A stretch of 64,000 nucleotides of DNA, taken from Pseudomonas triticifolii (GTDB lineage Bacteria > Pseudomonadota > Gammaproteobacteria > Pseudomonadales > Pseudomonadaceae). Both the position numbers and the translations under genes were made by a program. Positions 1-8,265 of this stretch are shown here, one piece after another. The notes under the pieces were generated by a model. The model saw nothing but the letters and a program-made list of their open reading frames with translations. It was not told the DNA's origin and did no database searches. Location of the stretch: contig NZ_JACONV010000012.1 of the NCBI RefSeq assembly GCF_014358015.1, positions 62,001-126,000 of the forward strand, given 5' to 3'. The number at the start of each line of letters is the position of its first letter. The stretch's first letter is position 1.

Positions 1-279
1 CCGCAGACCAAGACGCTGATCTTCAGTGACGGCTTGAACCTGGGCGACAAGGCGCTGCGGATCCTGCGTCACTTTCGCGGCCGCATCAACGTGTCGTTCG
101 GCATCGGCACTGACCTCACCAATGGCGTCGAGGGCGTCAAGCCTCTGAGCATCGTGATGAAAATGGTCAACTGCCAGGGCCAGCCGGTGGCGAAGATTTC
201 CGATGCGCCGGGCAAGAGTCAGTGCGAATCGCCCGAATTTCTGTCGTACCTCAAACAGGTTTTTCAGGTCAAGGAGTGA
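1..279 (+). CDS. pncB: Nicotinate phosphoribosyltransferase, C-terminal part
   Basis: The reading frame is open from the first base and ends at TGA 277-279, so about 92 C-terminal residues are present and the gene starts outside the window. The segment reads SDGLNLGDKALRIL and then FGIGTDLTN, the conserved C-terminal block of PncB, which makes nicotinate mononucleotide from nicotinate and PRPP in the Preiss-Handler NAD salvage route. The stop lies 7 bases before the nadE start, so the two consecutive NAD-salvage genes are almost certainly co-transcribed. The identification rests on this C-terminal block and on the nadE neighbour. Confidence 0.9.
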   Translation, partial: PQTKTLIFSDGLNLGDKALRILRHFRGRINVSFGIGTDLTNGVEGVKPLSIVMKMVNCQGQPVAKISDAPGKSQCESPEFLSYLKQVFQVKE

Positions 280-286
280 GGCAATC

Positions 287-1123
287 ATGAATACGCAAAC
301 CCCTCTGCAAGTAGAGATTCAGTCAGCGCTTGGCATTGACCGCGGCATCATCGATGTTGAGAGCGTGAACGCCGAAATCGCCCGACGCATCGGCTTTATC
401 AAAGGCGTGCTGCTTGAGTCCGGCGCGAAAGCGCTGGTGCTGGGCATCAGTGGCGGCGTCGACTCTTCGACCACCGGACGCCTTTGCCAATTGGCGGTCA
501 ACGAGCTGAAAGCGGCGGGTCACAAGGTCAAGTTTGTTGCCGTGCGGCTGCCTTACAAAACCCAGGCCGATGAGCACGACGCGCAAGCGGCGCTCAGCTT
601 CATCCAGCCAGACCTGATCACCAACGTGAACATCGCCGGTGCGGTTGACAGCGTGATGAGCGCTATCGCTATTGACGGTCTTGAGCCGAGCCCGGAACTG
701 ACCGACTTCGCCAAGGGCAACGTCAAGGCCCGTACCCGCATGTTGGCGCAGTACGCGATTGCCAACTTTGTCGGTGGCCTGGTGGTGGGCACTGATCACG
801 CCGCCGAGGCGGTAATGGGGTTCTTCACCAAATTTGGTGATGGCGCCTGCGATCTTGCGCCTTTGAGCGGACTTACCAAAGGTCAGGTCCGCATGCTGGC
901 AGGGGCGCTGGGCGCTCCCGCGCACCTTGTCACCAAAGCCCCGACCGCCGACCTTGAAGACCTTGATCCAGGCAAGCTGGACGAAGCGGCCTATGGCTGC
1001 AGCTACGACGACATCGACAATTACCTGCTGGGCAAGGACGTTTCAGCGTCGGCAACAGCGATCATCGAGGCGGCCTACCTCAAGACCGCTCACAAACGTG
1101 AGCTGCCGATCATTCCTGTTTGA
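287..1123 (+). CDS. nadE: NH3-dependent NAD+ synthetase
   Basis: A 278-residue protein that amidates nicotinate adenine dinucleotide to NAD+ with ammonia and ATP, the last NAD step. The P-loop of the N-type ATP pyrophosphatase family is visible as LGISGGVDSS near residue 48, and later blocks (GTDHAAEAVMGFFTKFGDG, KAPTADLE) match bacterial NadE. The length is that of the short, ammonia-using form, with no glutaminase domain. An in-frame start upstream at 203 would overlap pncB. The ATG at 287 is preferred because AGGAGTGAG lies just before it. It forms an operon with pncB. Confidence 0.95.
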   Translation: MNTQTPLQVEIQSALGIDRGIIDVESVNAEIARRIGFIKGVLLESGAKALVLGISGGVDSSTTGRLCQLAVNELKAAGHKVKFVAVRLPYKTQADEHDAQAALSFIQPDLITNVNIAGAVDSVMSAIAIDGLEPSPELTDFAKGNVKARTRMLAQYAIANFVGGLVVGTDHAAEAVMGFFTKFGDGACDLAPLSGLTKGQVRMLAGALGAPAHLVTKAPTADLEDLDPGKLDEAAYGCSYDDIDNYLLGKDVSASATAIIEAAYLKTAHKRELPIIPV

Positions 1124-1170
1124 AATCGCAGACGGCTACCAAACCGAACGTTGATCGAGAGACATAGAAG

Positions 1171-1190
1171 GGCCACCCGAAGGTGGCGCA
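1171..1190 (-). terminator. Hairpin between convergent nadE and siderophore receptor
   Basis: Six-base arms GCCACC and GGTGGC (1172-1177, 1182-1187) enclose CGAA. Read on the minus strand this is a UUCG-type tetraloop hairpin, just before the TonB receptor stop and 48 bases after nadE. The T tract is short, so it is a likely but not proven terminator for both convergent genes. Confidence 0.5.
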
Positions 1191-1194
1191 TCCA

Positions 1195-3357
1195 TCAGAA
1201 CCGGTACTTGGCCGTCAGCGTGTAGTTGCGCGGATCACCATAGGTGTCGGTAGAGCCCCAAACGGAACTGGTGCCAATCGCCGAGTAATAGACACGATCG
1301 AAAACGTTGTTTGCGTTCAATTGCAGGTCCAGATGCTTGTTGACCTGATAACCGGCCATCAGGTCGGCAACGGCATAGCCGCCCTGTTCGAGGCGATAGC
1401 TGCCGTCGGTAAGGGCGATGTCGTTGTACATGCGGCTCTGCCAGTAGACGTTGCCGCCGACGCGCAATTTCTCCAGGGGGCCCTGAAAGCGGTATACGGT
1501 CGAAACCTTGAACAGGTGTTCTGGCGTGTCGGTGTCGAAGCGCTGGTTCTTGTTCGCGGGGTCGGCGTCCTTCACGTAATGAGCGCGGGTGAAGGTGTAG
1601 CCTGCGCCGACTTGCCAGTTCTCGGTCAGCGCGCCTTGCAGTTCCAGGTCGATGCCCTGGCTGCGCACCAGGCCGGACGCGTCGTAGCAAGTGAGCACCG
1701 GGCAGCCTGCCTGAGTGGAGGTCTGGGTTGCCACATTGGTCTGGTCGGTACGAAACACGGCCAGGCTGGCGTTCAGGGCACCGTTGAAATACTCGCCCTT
1801 GATGCCGACTTCATAGTTTTCACCGACGACGGGTTTGAGTTGCGCCCCGGACAAGTCCTGATAGTTCTGTGGCTGGAAGATGTCGGTGTAGCTGGCGTAC
1901 ACGGAATAGGTGTCGTCCAGTTTGTAGATCAGACCGCCATAGCGCGTCACGTTCCGGGTGACCTTGTAATCGCCATCGCCGGTGCGGTCATCGTAGTCGT
2001 ACCAGTCCAGACGACCGCCGAGAATCAGGGTCAAGGGATCGGCCAGACTCAAGCGGGTCGTGAGGTACACACCTTCCTGAGTGGCGACGCTGTGCAGGTT
2101 GCCATCGCGGACGAAGTCCGGCTTTGGCGCAGCAATCGGCAGGCCGGTGTCGTAGGGGCTGTATTCCTTGCTGTCTTTGTCATAAACGCGCCGACTCGCA
2201 CCGACCACCAGTTCATGGGTGCGGCCCAAGGCCTGGAACGGGCCGCTGGCGAAAGCATCGAAAGCAGTCTGTTTTTCCTCGGGACGCGACTGGTACGCGG
2301 TGGTTTCCAGCGGGCCGTTGTAGCGCGACAGATAGGTGCCCGAGAACAGGCCCTCGAGTGACGAGGCAGTACCGGCCAGGTGCAGTTTCCAGTCGTTATC
2401 GAAGCGGTGTTCCAGTTCGCCGAACACGGTGTCGACCTGCAGTTTCTTCTTTTCCCAGTCTGAACCTGGATAGGTCGAGCGGGGCAGGTTCAGGTGGTGG
2501 CCATCGGTGCCCAGTGGCAGGCCGCCCCAGAAGAAGTTGGTTTCGTCTTCCTGGCGAGAATAGCCCAGTGTGGCGGTCGTGGCGTCACTCAGATCAGCTT
2601 CGACTACGCCGTAGAACACGCCATGGTCACTCTCTTCCTTGTCGCGAAAACTGTTGGCGTCCTGATAGGAGCCGACCACACGGCCGCGCAGGGTGCCGCT
2701 CTCGTTCAGCTTGCTCGATGCATCGAACTCACCCCGGTAGTTGTCCCAGCTTCCGGCGCTGCCCGTAAGGGTCACCTGCGGCTCTGCGGTCGGACGCTTG
2801 CGCACCATGTTGATTGCAGCCGAGGGGTTGCCTGCACCGGTGATCAGGCCGGTGGCGCCGCGAATCACTTCCACGCGATCGAACATCGCCAGGTTCGGCT
2901 GCACGCCCATGGTCCAGCCAGAGTAGGAGGCAGGGATGCCATCGTACATGATGTTGTCGATGTCGAAACCGCGTGATGTGTAGGTCTGCCTGCCGGGTCC
3001 GCTGGACTGGCTGAGGAACAGGCCGGGGGTGTTTTTGACCACGTCGTTGACGCTGGTCATGGCTTGATCGTCCATGCGCTGGCGGGTGATCACGGTCACG
3101 GCCTGCGGGGTTTCGCGCATGCTCAGGGGCAGTTTGGTCGCAGTCTGCATGACGCCGGTTGTGTAGGAACCAGTGCCTTCGGTGGTCGTGCCCAGGCGTG
3201 CATCACTGATTTCAGTGGCACCCAGCTCCAGCGTCCCGGTCGCCTGCTCAGGCAGAGGCTCTGCGGCGAAAACCCCGTGAGAGGTTGCTATCCCGATGCC
3301 GATGGCCAACAGGCATGGTTTGAAATGAAAACGGCTTTGCAGTTGCTGGCCCGACAT
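1195..3357 (-). CDS. TonB-dependent ferric-siderophore receptor
   Basis: A 720-residue outer-membrane receptor. The first 31 residues look like a signal peptide ending near HGVFAAEP. A plug domain follows (about residues 70-180: SMRETPQAVTVITRQRM, VNDVVKNTPG, DRVEVIRGATGL), then a 22-strand-type barrel ending in the aromatic C-terminus AKYRF. There is no N-terminal signalling (STN) extension, so it probably does not drive a surface-signalling sigma factor. The plug resembles the FhuE/FpvA/FoxA type of hydroxamate receptor, but the siderophore cannot be named from sequence. Two Cys near residue 555 (CPVLTC) could form an extracellular loop disulphide. A Fur-like box lies upstream. Confidence 0.9.
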   Translation of the reverse strand: MSGQQLQSRFHFKPCLLAIGIGIATSHGVFAAEPLPEQATGTLELGATEISDARLGTTTEGTGSYTTGVMQTATKLPLSMRETPQAVTVITRQRMDDQAMTSVNDVVKNTPGLFLSQSSGPGRQTYTSRGFDIDNIMYDGIPASYSGWTMGVQPNLAMFDRVEVIRGATGLITGAGNPSAAINMVRKRPTAEPQVTLTGSAGSWDNYRGEFDASSKLNESGTLRGRVVGSYQDANSFRDKEESDHGVFYGVVEADLSDATTATLGYSRQEDETNFFWGGLPLGTDGHHLNLPRSTYPGSDWEKKKLQVDTVFGELEHRFDNDWKLHLAGTASSLEGLFSGTYLSRYNGPLETTAYQSRPEEKQTAFDAFASGPFQALGRTHELVVGASRRVYDKDSKEYSPYDTGLPIAAPKPDFVRDGNLHSVATQEGVYLTTRLSLADPLTLILGGRLDWYDYDDRTGDGDYKVTRNVTRYGGLIYKLDDTYSVYASYTDIFQPQNYQDLSGAQLKPVVGENYEVGIKGEYFNGALNASLAVFRTDQTNVATQTSTQAGCPVLTCYDASGLVRSQGIDLELQGALTENWQVGAGYTFTRAHYVKDADPANKNQRFDTDTPEHLFKVSTVYRFQGPLEKLRVGGNVYWQSRMYNDIALTDGSYRLEQGGYAVADLMAGYQVNKHLDLQLNANNVFDRVYYSAIGTSSVWGSTDTYGDPRNYTLTAKYRF

Positions 3358-3393
3358 GAACCTGACACTCCCTGAACGCCGTCCGTGGCCGCA

Positions 3394-3412
3394 TGATAAT
3401 GATGATAAGAAC
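3394..3412. promoter_or_regulatory. Putative Fur box upstream of the TonB receptor
   Basis: GATAATGATGATAAGAACG agrees with the 19-base Fur consensus GATAATGATAATCATTATC at 13 positions, with the first nine perfect. It lies 37 bases before the receptor start. Iron-dependent repression of a siderophore receptor fits, but the match in the second half is weak. Confidence 0.55.
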
Positions 3413-3978
3413 GATTCGCGTTAGTGTGGCAGATTGTTTCTGTGGGAAAAAGCCCACACGGACAAATACTTAACAAAATTTTCACATCCTTCAGCAGGGG
3501 TTATTGTTCAAGGCAGGCGGGTGTTCGAGCGTGTGAGGGCGGGTAAGGTCGAGCGGTAAGTCAGGTGGTTTTCTGTCCCGGACGTAAGGTGCGCCCTTCG
3601 CAAGCGTGGTTCCGCCGCGTCGACTCAACTGGCTCGGGTTTGCAGGCTCCGAATGGGCCGAGAGTGGTTGAATGGGTAGCGCTAACAGAACACATTGAGT
3701 GCCTGCTCTGCGTCGTGAAGGCTTCGTCCTCACGTGCTTTGTTGGTGATGGAGGTTTGTCAGGTCTCGTGAGGGCATTAATCTATATAGCTACTGCACGT
3801 CTGATTATTTTCAGTCTTGATAAGTGTCATCGTCACTGAATCAATTCAACGGGTTTGGGGCATGATGATGACTGCCATGAGAACCCTGTTATGTTCACTG
3901 TGTTCGTGGCACGGCTTCTCTGCACGGGTCTTAAGGTAACAAGGGTGAGTGGCCTGATAATGACTTGGGGGATAAGGA
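3413..3978. other. Intergenic stretch without a recognisable gene
   Basis: Between the receptor promoter region and the esterase start nothing codes convincingly. The short open frames here lack ribosome-binding sites and have no family features. The stretch becomes AT-rich around 3775-3850 (for example ATTAATCTATATAG), which may hold the promoter of the esterase gene. I saw no repeat or RNA-like structure. Confidence 0.5.
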
Positions 3979-4959
3979 TTGGACGACAACAAGCGTTTGA
4001 GTTTCGAGGACCATGAACTGGCACAAATGCGTCAGTTCAATAGAACCCTTGGCAGGCTTCCGCGTTTTCGCATTAAAAACCGCATTGCGCCGACCTTGAT
4101 TCAGGCACTCCTGCGTGTCAGTCAGATCGGCGGGGCTGGCAAGCTGACCCGGCACGGCCTTCACGCCGAGAAGCAAGTCGTCAGTGCGAACAACGTCTCT
4201 GTGTCGGTGCGCATTATCAGGCCCAAGGGCAAGGCCAAGGGTGTCGTGCTCGACTTCCATGGCGGCGGGTGGGTGATCGGCAATGCGCAGATGAACGATG
4301 ATCTTAACGTCGCGATGGTCAACGCGTGCGAGGTGGCGGTGGTTTCGGTCGATTACCGGCTTGCCGTCTCCACGCCTGTCGAGGGTGTGATGGATGATTG
4401 TTTTGCGGCCGCGTGCTGGCTGCTCGGCAATGACTGCACGGAGTTTGCCGGTTTGCCGGTCATCGTGGTGGGTGAGTCGGCGGGCGGCCACCTCGCCGCC
4501 GCAACCCTGCTGAAACTGAAGGAAAGGCCCGGGCTGCTGGAGCGTATAAAAGGTGCGTTGTTGTATTACGGCGTCTACGACCTGACAGGCACCGCCAGCG
4601 TGCGCGCGGCGGGCCCCGACACACTGGTGCTCGATGGACCGGGCATGGTCGATGCCTTGCGCCTGCTCACGCCTGGTTTGACCGATCAACAGCGCCAGCA
4701 GCCGCCTTTATCGCCGCTATACGGCGACCTCACCGGGCTGCCGCCGGCGCTGATGTTCGTCGGCGACATTGACCCGCTGCTGGACGACACGCGTGAAATG
4801 GCTGAACGCTGGAAGCACTCGGCCGAGGTCGAAATGCATCTTTTGCCGGAATCGCCACACGGTTTCATTCATTTTCCGGTCGCGATAGGGCAGAAGGTGC
4901 TTGCGCGCAGTCGGGAATGGCTGAAGGAGCGGATTCAAACGGCTGGTGGTCCGCAGTAA
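3979..4959 (+). CDS. Alpha/beta hydrolase of the hormone-sensitive-lipase family
   Basis: A 326-residue putative esterase. The oxyanion-hole motif HGGGWVIGN sits near residue 94, the nucleophile elbow GESAGG near 170, and the acid and histidine positions are suggested by DIDPLLDD and SPHGFIHFP near the C-terminus. This is the HSL/Aes class IV architecture. There is no signal peptide, so it is probably cytoplasmic. The start is a TTG, supported by the purine-rich GGGGGA seven bases upstream and because it keeps a normal-length N-terminal cap helix. It stands alone between two intergenic gaps. The natural substrate cannot be told. Confidence 0.85.
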   Translation: MDDNKRLSFEDHELAQMRQFNRTLGRLPRFRIKNRIAPTLIQALLRVSQIGGAGKLTRHGLHAEKQVVSANNVSVSVRIIRPKGKAKGVVLDFHGGGWVIGNAQMNDDLNVAMVNACEVAVVSVDYRLAVSTPVEGVMDDCFAAACWLLGNDCTEFAGLPVIVVGESAGGHLAAATLLKLKERPGLLERIKGALLYYGVYDLTGTASVRAAGPDTLVLDGPGMVDALRLLTPGLTDQQRQQPPLSPLYGDLTGLPPALMFVGDIDPLLDDTREMAERWKHSAEVEMHLLPESPHGFIHFPVAIGQKVLARSREWLKERIQTAGGPQ

Positions 4960-5076
4960 GCCCAGTGCAGGCACCGTCGTCAAAACCGGGCGGCGACCGC
5001 ACACGCCCATTGTCCGCCGCGCCGTTTCCGTCTAGTTTGCTCCCCGGCATAAATACAAAAAACTCAGGAGTCTTCG

Positions 5077-6003
5077 ATGCAACCGATTCGTCTCGGTCTG
5101 GTCGGCTACGGCAAGATCGCCCAGGATCAGCACGTTCCCGCGATCCACGCCAACCCCGCGTTTCAACTGGTGTCGGTCGCCACACAAGGGCAGCCCTGCG
5201 ATGGGGTGGCAAACTTCAAGTCGCTGGGTGAGCTGCTTGAAAACGGGCCGCAGGTCGATGCCATTGCGTTCTGCACGCCGCCGCAAGGCCGTTTCGCACT
5301 GGTGCAGCAGGCGCTCGCCGCAGGCAAACACGTGCTGGTGGAAAAGCCGCCCTGCGCCACGTTGGGCGAGGCGATGGAACTGGTGAGCCAGACGCAGCAA
5401 CAGGGCGTTACTGGTTTGTTCGCCTGGCATTCTCGTTATGCGCCCGGTATCGAGGCCGCTCGTGAATGGCTGGCCACCCGAACGCTGCAACACGTGCAGA
5501 TCGACTGGAAAGAGGATGTGCGCAAATGGCATCCCGGCCAGGCGTGGATCTGGCAGCCGGGTGGGCTGGGTGTGTTCGATCCGGGCATCAATGCGTTGTC
5601 GATCGCGACGCACCTGTTGCCATTGCCGATGTTCGTCGAGTCAGCTCAATTGCGTGTGCCGTCCAACTGCCAGTCGCCTATTGCTGCGTCCATTCTGATG
5701 TCGGATGCAAAGCACCTCGACATACGCGCAGAGTTCGATTTCGACCATGGCCACGACGAACTCTGGAGCATCGAAATCCGTTGTGTCGAGGGCACTCTGC
5801 GGCTGGATGGCGGTGGCGCGCTGTTGAGTATCGACGGCGTGCAGCAGACGGTTTCGGAAGAGGGCGAGTATGCGGCTGTGTATCGACATTTCCAGCAGTT
5901 GATCGCCAGCAAATCCAGTGACCTGGACCTGCAGCCGCTGCGGCTGGTGGCCGACAGCTTTTTTGTGGGCAGTCGCGCGTTGGTCGAGCCGTTTTACGAC
6001 TGA
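5077..6003 (+). CDS. gal: D-galactose / L-arabinose 1-dehydrogenase, Gfo/Idh/MocA family
   Basis: A 308-residue NAD(P)-dependent sugar dehydrogenase. The Rossmann start is LGLVGYGKIAQDQHVPAI, and the catalytic EKPP motif is near residue 90. The blocks WHSRYAPG and WQPGGLGVFDPGINALSI are characteristic of the galactose/arabinose 1-dehydrogenases of Pseudomonas and Azospirillum, which open the non-phosphorylative (De Ley-Doudoroff) pathway. A clear AGGAG lies before the ATG. No lactonase, dehydratase or sugar transporter gene is adjacent, so the pathway is not clustered here. Gfo/Idh is certain. The sugar assignment is good but rests on remembered family blocks. Confidence 0.8.
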   Translation: MQPIRLGLVGYGKIAQDQHVPAIHANPAFQLVSVATQGQPCDGVANFKSLGELLENGPQVDAIAFCTPPQGRFALVQQALAAGKHVLVEKPPCATLGEAMELVSQTQQQGVTGLFAWHSRYAPGIEAAREWLATRTLQHVQIDWKEDVRKWHPGQAWIWQPGGLGVFDPGINALSIATHLLPLPMFVESAQLRVPSNCQSPIAASILMSDAKHLDIRAEFDFDHGHDELWSIEIRCVEGTLRLDGGGALLSIDGVQQTVSEEGEYAAVYRHFQQLIASKSSDLDLQPLRLVADSFFVGSRALVEPFYD

Positions 6004-6014
6004 TCGCATCACAA

Positions 6015-6070
6015 CAGACCAACAGGTCTGGCAAGTGAGCGCTCATCCTCCCTGGAGCCGATGAGCGCTC
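6015..6070. terminator. Tandem hairpins between convergent genes
   Basis: Two hairpins lie back to back: CAGACC/GGTCTG with an AACA loop (6015-6030), and an 11-base perfect stem GAGCGCTCATC/GATGAGCGCTC (6037-6047, 6060-6070). They occupy the gap between the convergent galactose dehydrogenase and GntR genes, and suit a bidirectional terminator although no long T run follows. Confidence 0.6.
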
Positions 6071-6083
6071 GCGACCCCGCCAC

Positions 6084-6752
6084 TTATCGGTTCAGGCTGC
6101 GCTCGTAAGCCGCCAGAACTGTGCGCTCCGATTGCACCAGATACGCTTCGAGCATTGCGGTGGCCTTATCGGCCTGACCGGCTTCCACGCACTGAAGAAT
6201 CGCTGCGTTCATGTCGACGTAGGGAAGGTGAAGGAACTGCGGGGCGTTGAGCAATCCGAAGGCCAGCCGCAGCTCGGCCGAGATCTGCCCATAAAACACC
6301 ACCAGACGCGGGCTGTCGGCCAGTTCGACGATGCCTTTATGGAACATCATGTTGGCGGTGCCTACCGCCACCCAGTCTTCAGCTTCACGCGCTCGCATGC
6401 CGGCCTCGACCGCTTCACGCATGTGCAGTGTGCCGGGGTGCTGTGGATAGCCTTGAGCAATGGCCTTGCACTCGATGAAACGGCGCACGCGGTAGATGTC
6501 GATGATCGACGCCATGTCGGGCTCGGCCACCGTTACGCCACGATTGGGTTCGTGCTTGAGCAGACCCTCACGGGTGAGGACCCTGAACGCTTCTCTCAAA
6601 GTATTGCGCGAGATATCCAGATTTTCAGCCAGGGCCGCTTCTGACAGGCGCTGGCCGGGCACCAATTCGCCTTCGACCAGCATTCGGCGGATTTCTTGGG
6701 TGATGGATTCTCCCAGTGTACGGGCGGGAGAAGGGGGTGTTGCGTCTTTCAT
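6084..6752 (-). CDS. GntR-family regulator, FadR/FCD subfamily, of the oxoprolinase operon
   Basis: A 222-residue regulator. The winged helix-turn-helix spans about residues 10-75 (LAENLDISRNTLREAFRVL, GLLKHEPNRGVTV). The all-helical FCD ligand domain follows, with the Asp/His metal or ligand positions suggested by NMMFHKGIVELADSP. It is transcribed away from the Nramp-pxp operon with a 253-base gap between them that carries a 15-base palindrome. Divergent placement makes it the likely repressor of that operon, responding to its substrate. This is inferred from context. Confidence 0.88.
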   Translation of the reverse strand: MKDATPPSPARTLGESITQEIRRMLVEGELVPGQRLSEAALAENLDISRNTLREAFRVLTREGLLKHEPNRGVTVAEPDMASIIDIYRVRRFIECKAIAQGYPQHPGTLHMREAVEAGMRAREAEDWVAVGTANMMFHKGIVELADSPRLVVFYGQISAELRLAFGLLNAPQFLHLPYVDMNAAILQCVEAGQADKATAMLEAYLVQSERTVLAAYERSLNR

Positions 6753-6887
6753 AAGGGGTCCAGGGTGGTAAAAGCCGCGACGATCTTCTCTGAGAGCTTA
6801 GTGCGTGGCAAGAAAGAAGCGCGCCGCGTGCTTCATTAAGTAGCGCTGCTGAGTGTTAGGGTAACAACTTGGTGCGTTTGACTGATC

Positions 6888-6913
6888 AATGTTTAGTACA
6901 TTGTTCAACAATG
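6888..6913. promoter_or_regulatory. Candidate GntR operator in the divergent promoter region
   Basis: CATTGTTCAACAATG (6899-6913) is a perfect odd palindrome. It overlaps a second inverted repeat, AATGT-N5-ACATT (6888-6902). Size and placement suit an FCD-type GntR dimer site controlling the operon that starts at 7006, and perhaps the regulator gene. Confidence 0.55.
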
Positions 6914-7005
6914 ACACCTTGATTAATCTACGTTGTAGGTGAGTTGATTGAGCCTTGGCACGCACATTGCTCTGCTGAGGTATCACTCACCGTAGGAATG
7001 ATGCC

Positions 7006-8238
7006 GTGACAACGACCACTCTAGAGTTCACAAAGACGCGGCGGGCGTCTTTAGTCGCCGCCATCTTCATGATGGCAACCTCCGCTATCGGGCCGGGGTT
7101 CATCACTCAGACCGCTACGTTTACGGCGAAGATGGGTGCCGCGTTCGCGTTTGGCATCCTGGCGTCGATCCTGATCGACTTCGTTGTGCAGATTAATATC
7201 TGGCGAATCGTCACCCTGACTCGCATGCGCGCCGCAGAGCTGGCCAACAAGGCGATTCCTGGTAGTGGTTACCTGCTAGCGGTACTGGTGATGTTCGGGG
7301 GCCTGGTGTTCAATGTCGGCAACATCGCCGGTGCCGGGCTGGGTCTGAATGCGTTGCTCGGCCTTGACCCCAAGTGGGGTGGCGGTTTGAGCGCACTGCT
7401 AGCTATCGGAATATTTTCCTCGCACCGCGCCGGTCTTGCCGTCGACCGTATGATTGTTTGGCTAGGCGTGATAATGATTGGCCTGACAGTTTTCGTTGCG
7501 TTCGTCTCTAACCCGCCGTTGGGTGAAGCGCTCTACCAGACCGTACTCCCTGACCAGATCAATTTCGCCACTATCACCACTATTGTCGGCGGCACTGTTG
7601 GTGGCTACATCACCTACGCTGGGGCGCACCGCCTGCTAGACCGGGGCACAACCGGCGAAGAAAACCTTGCGGCAGTTACCAAAGCCGCTTTAAGTGGCAT
7701 CTTCGTCACCGGCCTCATGCGTTATGTGCTGTTTCTGGCAGTCCTCGGTGTGGTTGCAAGTGGTGTAGTCATCGACACTTCGGGTAAAGGCGCCAACCCT
7801 GCAGCCCAGGCCTTCCAGGCAGCGGCTGGCCAGTTCGGCCTGCGAGCCTTTGGACTGATACTCTGGGCCGCAGCAATCACCAGCGTGATTGGTGCCGCTT
7901 ACACGTCCATGTCCTTTCTCTCGGTATTCAAGCCGAACATCACCGAACCAGGCCGTAACCGCGCCACGACGATATTTATTGGCGTATCGCTGCTGGCCTA
8001 CATGCTGATGGGGACTGCGCCGGCGGCACTTCTGCTGTTTGCGGGCGGTTTCAACGGCCTGATCCTGCCAATCGGACTGAGCCTCTTTATCTACGTAGGC
8101 TGGCGCCGGTCCGACATGATGGGCGGTTACCATTACCCACGCTGGCTGCTGGTCCTCGGAGCCCTGACTTGCCTGCTCACCTGGTATATGGCGATCAAAT
8201 CCATTGGTCCGATCTTCGCATTCCTTAATGTGGTCTGA
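7006..8238 (+). CDS. Nramp-related transporter of the oxoprolinase operon (YcsG-like)
   Basis: A 410-residue membrane protein with about eleven hydrophobic helices and the Nramp/SLC11 fold signature at the N-terminus. The canonical metal-binding DPGN of helix 1 is absent: the corresponding segment reads SAIGPGFITQT. No MPH motif is seen at the helix-6 position either (YITYAGAHRLLDRG). It therefore probably does not carry divalent metals. Bacillus subtilis ycsG occupies the equivalent place beside ycsF-ycsI-kipI-kipA, so a role in uptake of 5-oxoproline or a similar compound is inferred. The start is GTG 7006 with TAGGAA seven bases upstream. Codon use (several CTA, TTA and TCT codons) is less biased than in the following genes. 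Confidence 0.8.
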   Translation: MTTTTLEFTKTRRASLVAAIFMMATSAIGPGFITQTATFTAKMGAAFAFGILASILIDFVVQINIWRIVTLTRMRAAELANKAIPGSGYLLAVLVMFGGLVFNVGNIAGAGLGLNALLGLDPKWGGGLSALLAIGIFSSHRAGLAVDRMIVWLGVIMIGLTVFVAFVSNPPLGEALYQTVLPDQINFATITTIVGGTVGGYITYAGAHRLLDRGTTGEENLAAVTKAALSGIFVTGLMRYVLFLAVLGVVASGVVIDTSGKGANPAAQAFQAAAGQFGLRAFGLILWAAAITSVIGAAYTSMSFLSVFKPNITEPGRNRATTIFIGVSLLAYMLMGTAPAALLLFAGGFNGLILPIGLSLFIYVGWRRSDMMGGYHYPRWLLVLGALTCLLTWYMAIKSIGPIFAFLNVV

Positions 8239-8265
8239 GTTAGATAGAGGCCGAGGAGTCAAGAA

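Noticed and set aside
1183..2361. A 392-residue plus-strand frame
   Set aside because: It is fully antisense to the TonB receptor, whose protein is unmistakable.
3491..3771. Short frames in the receptor-esterase gap
   Set aside because: No ribosome-binding site, no family resemblance and overlapping frames on both strands.
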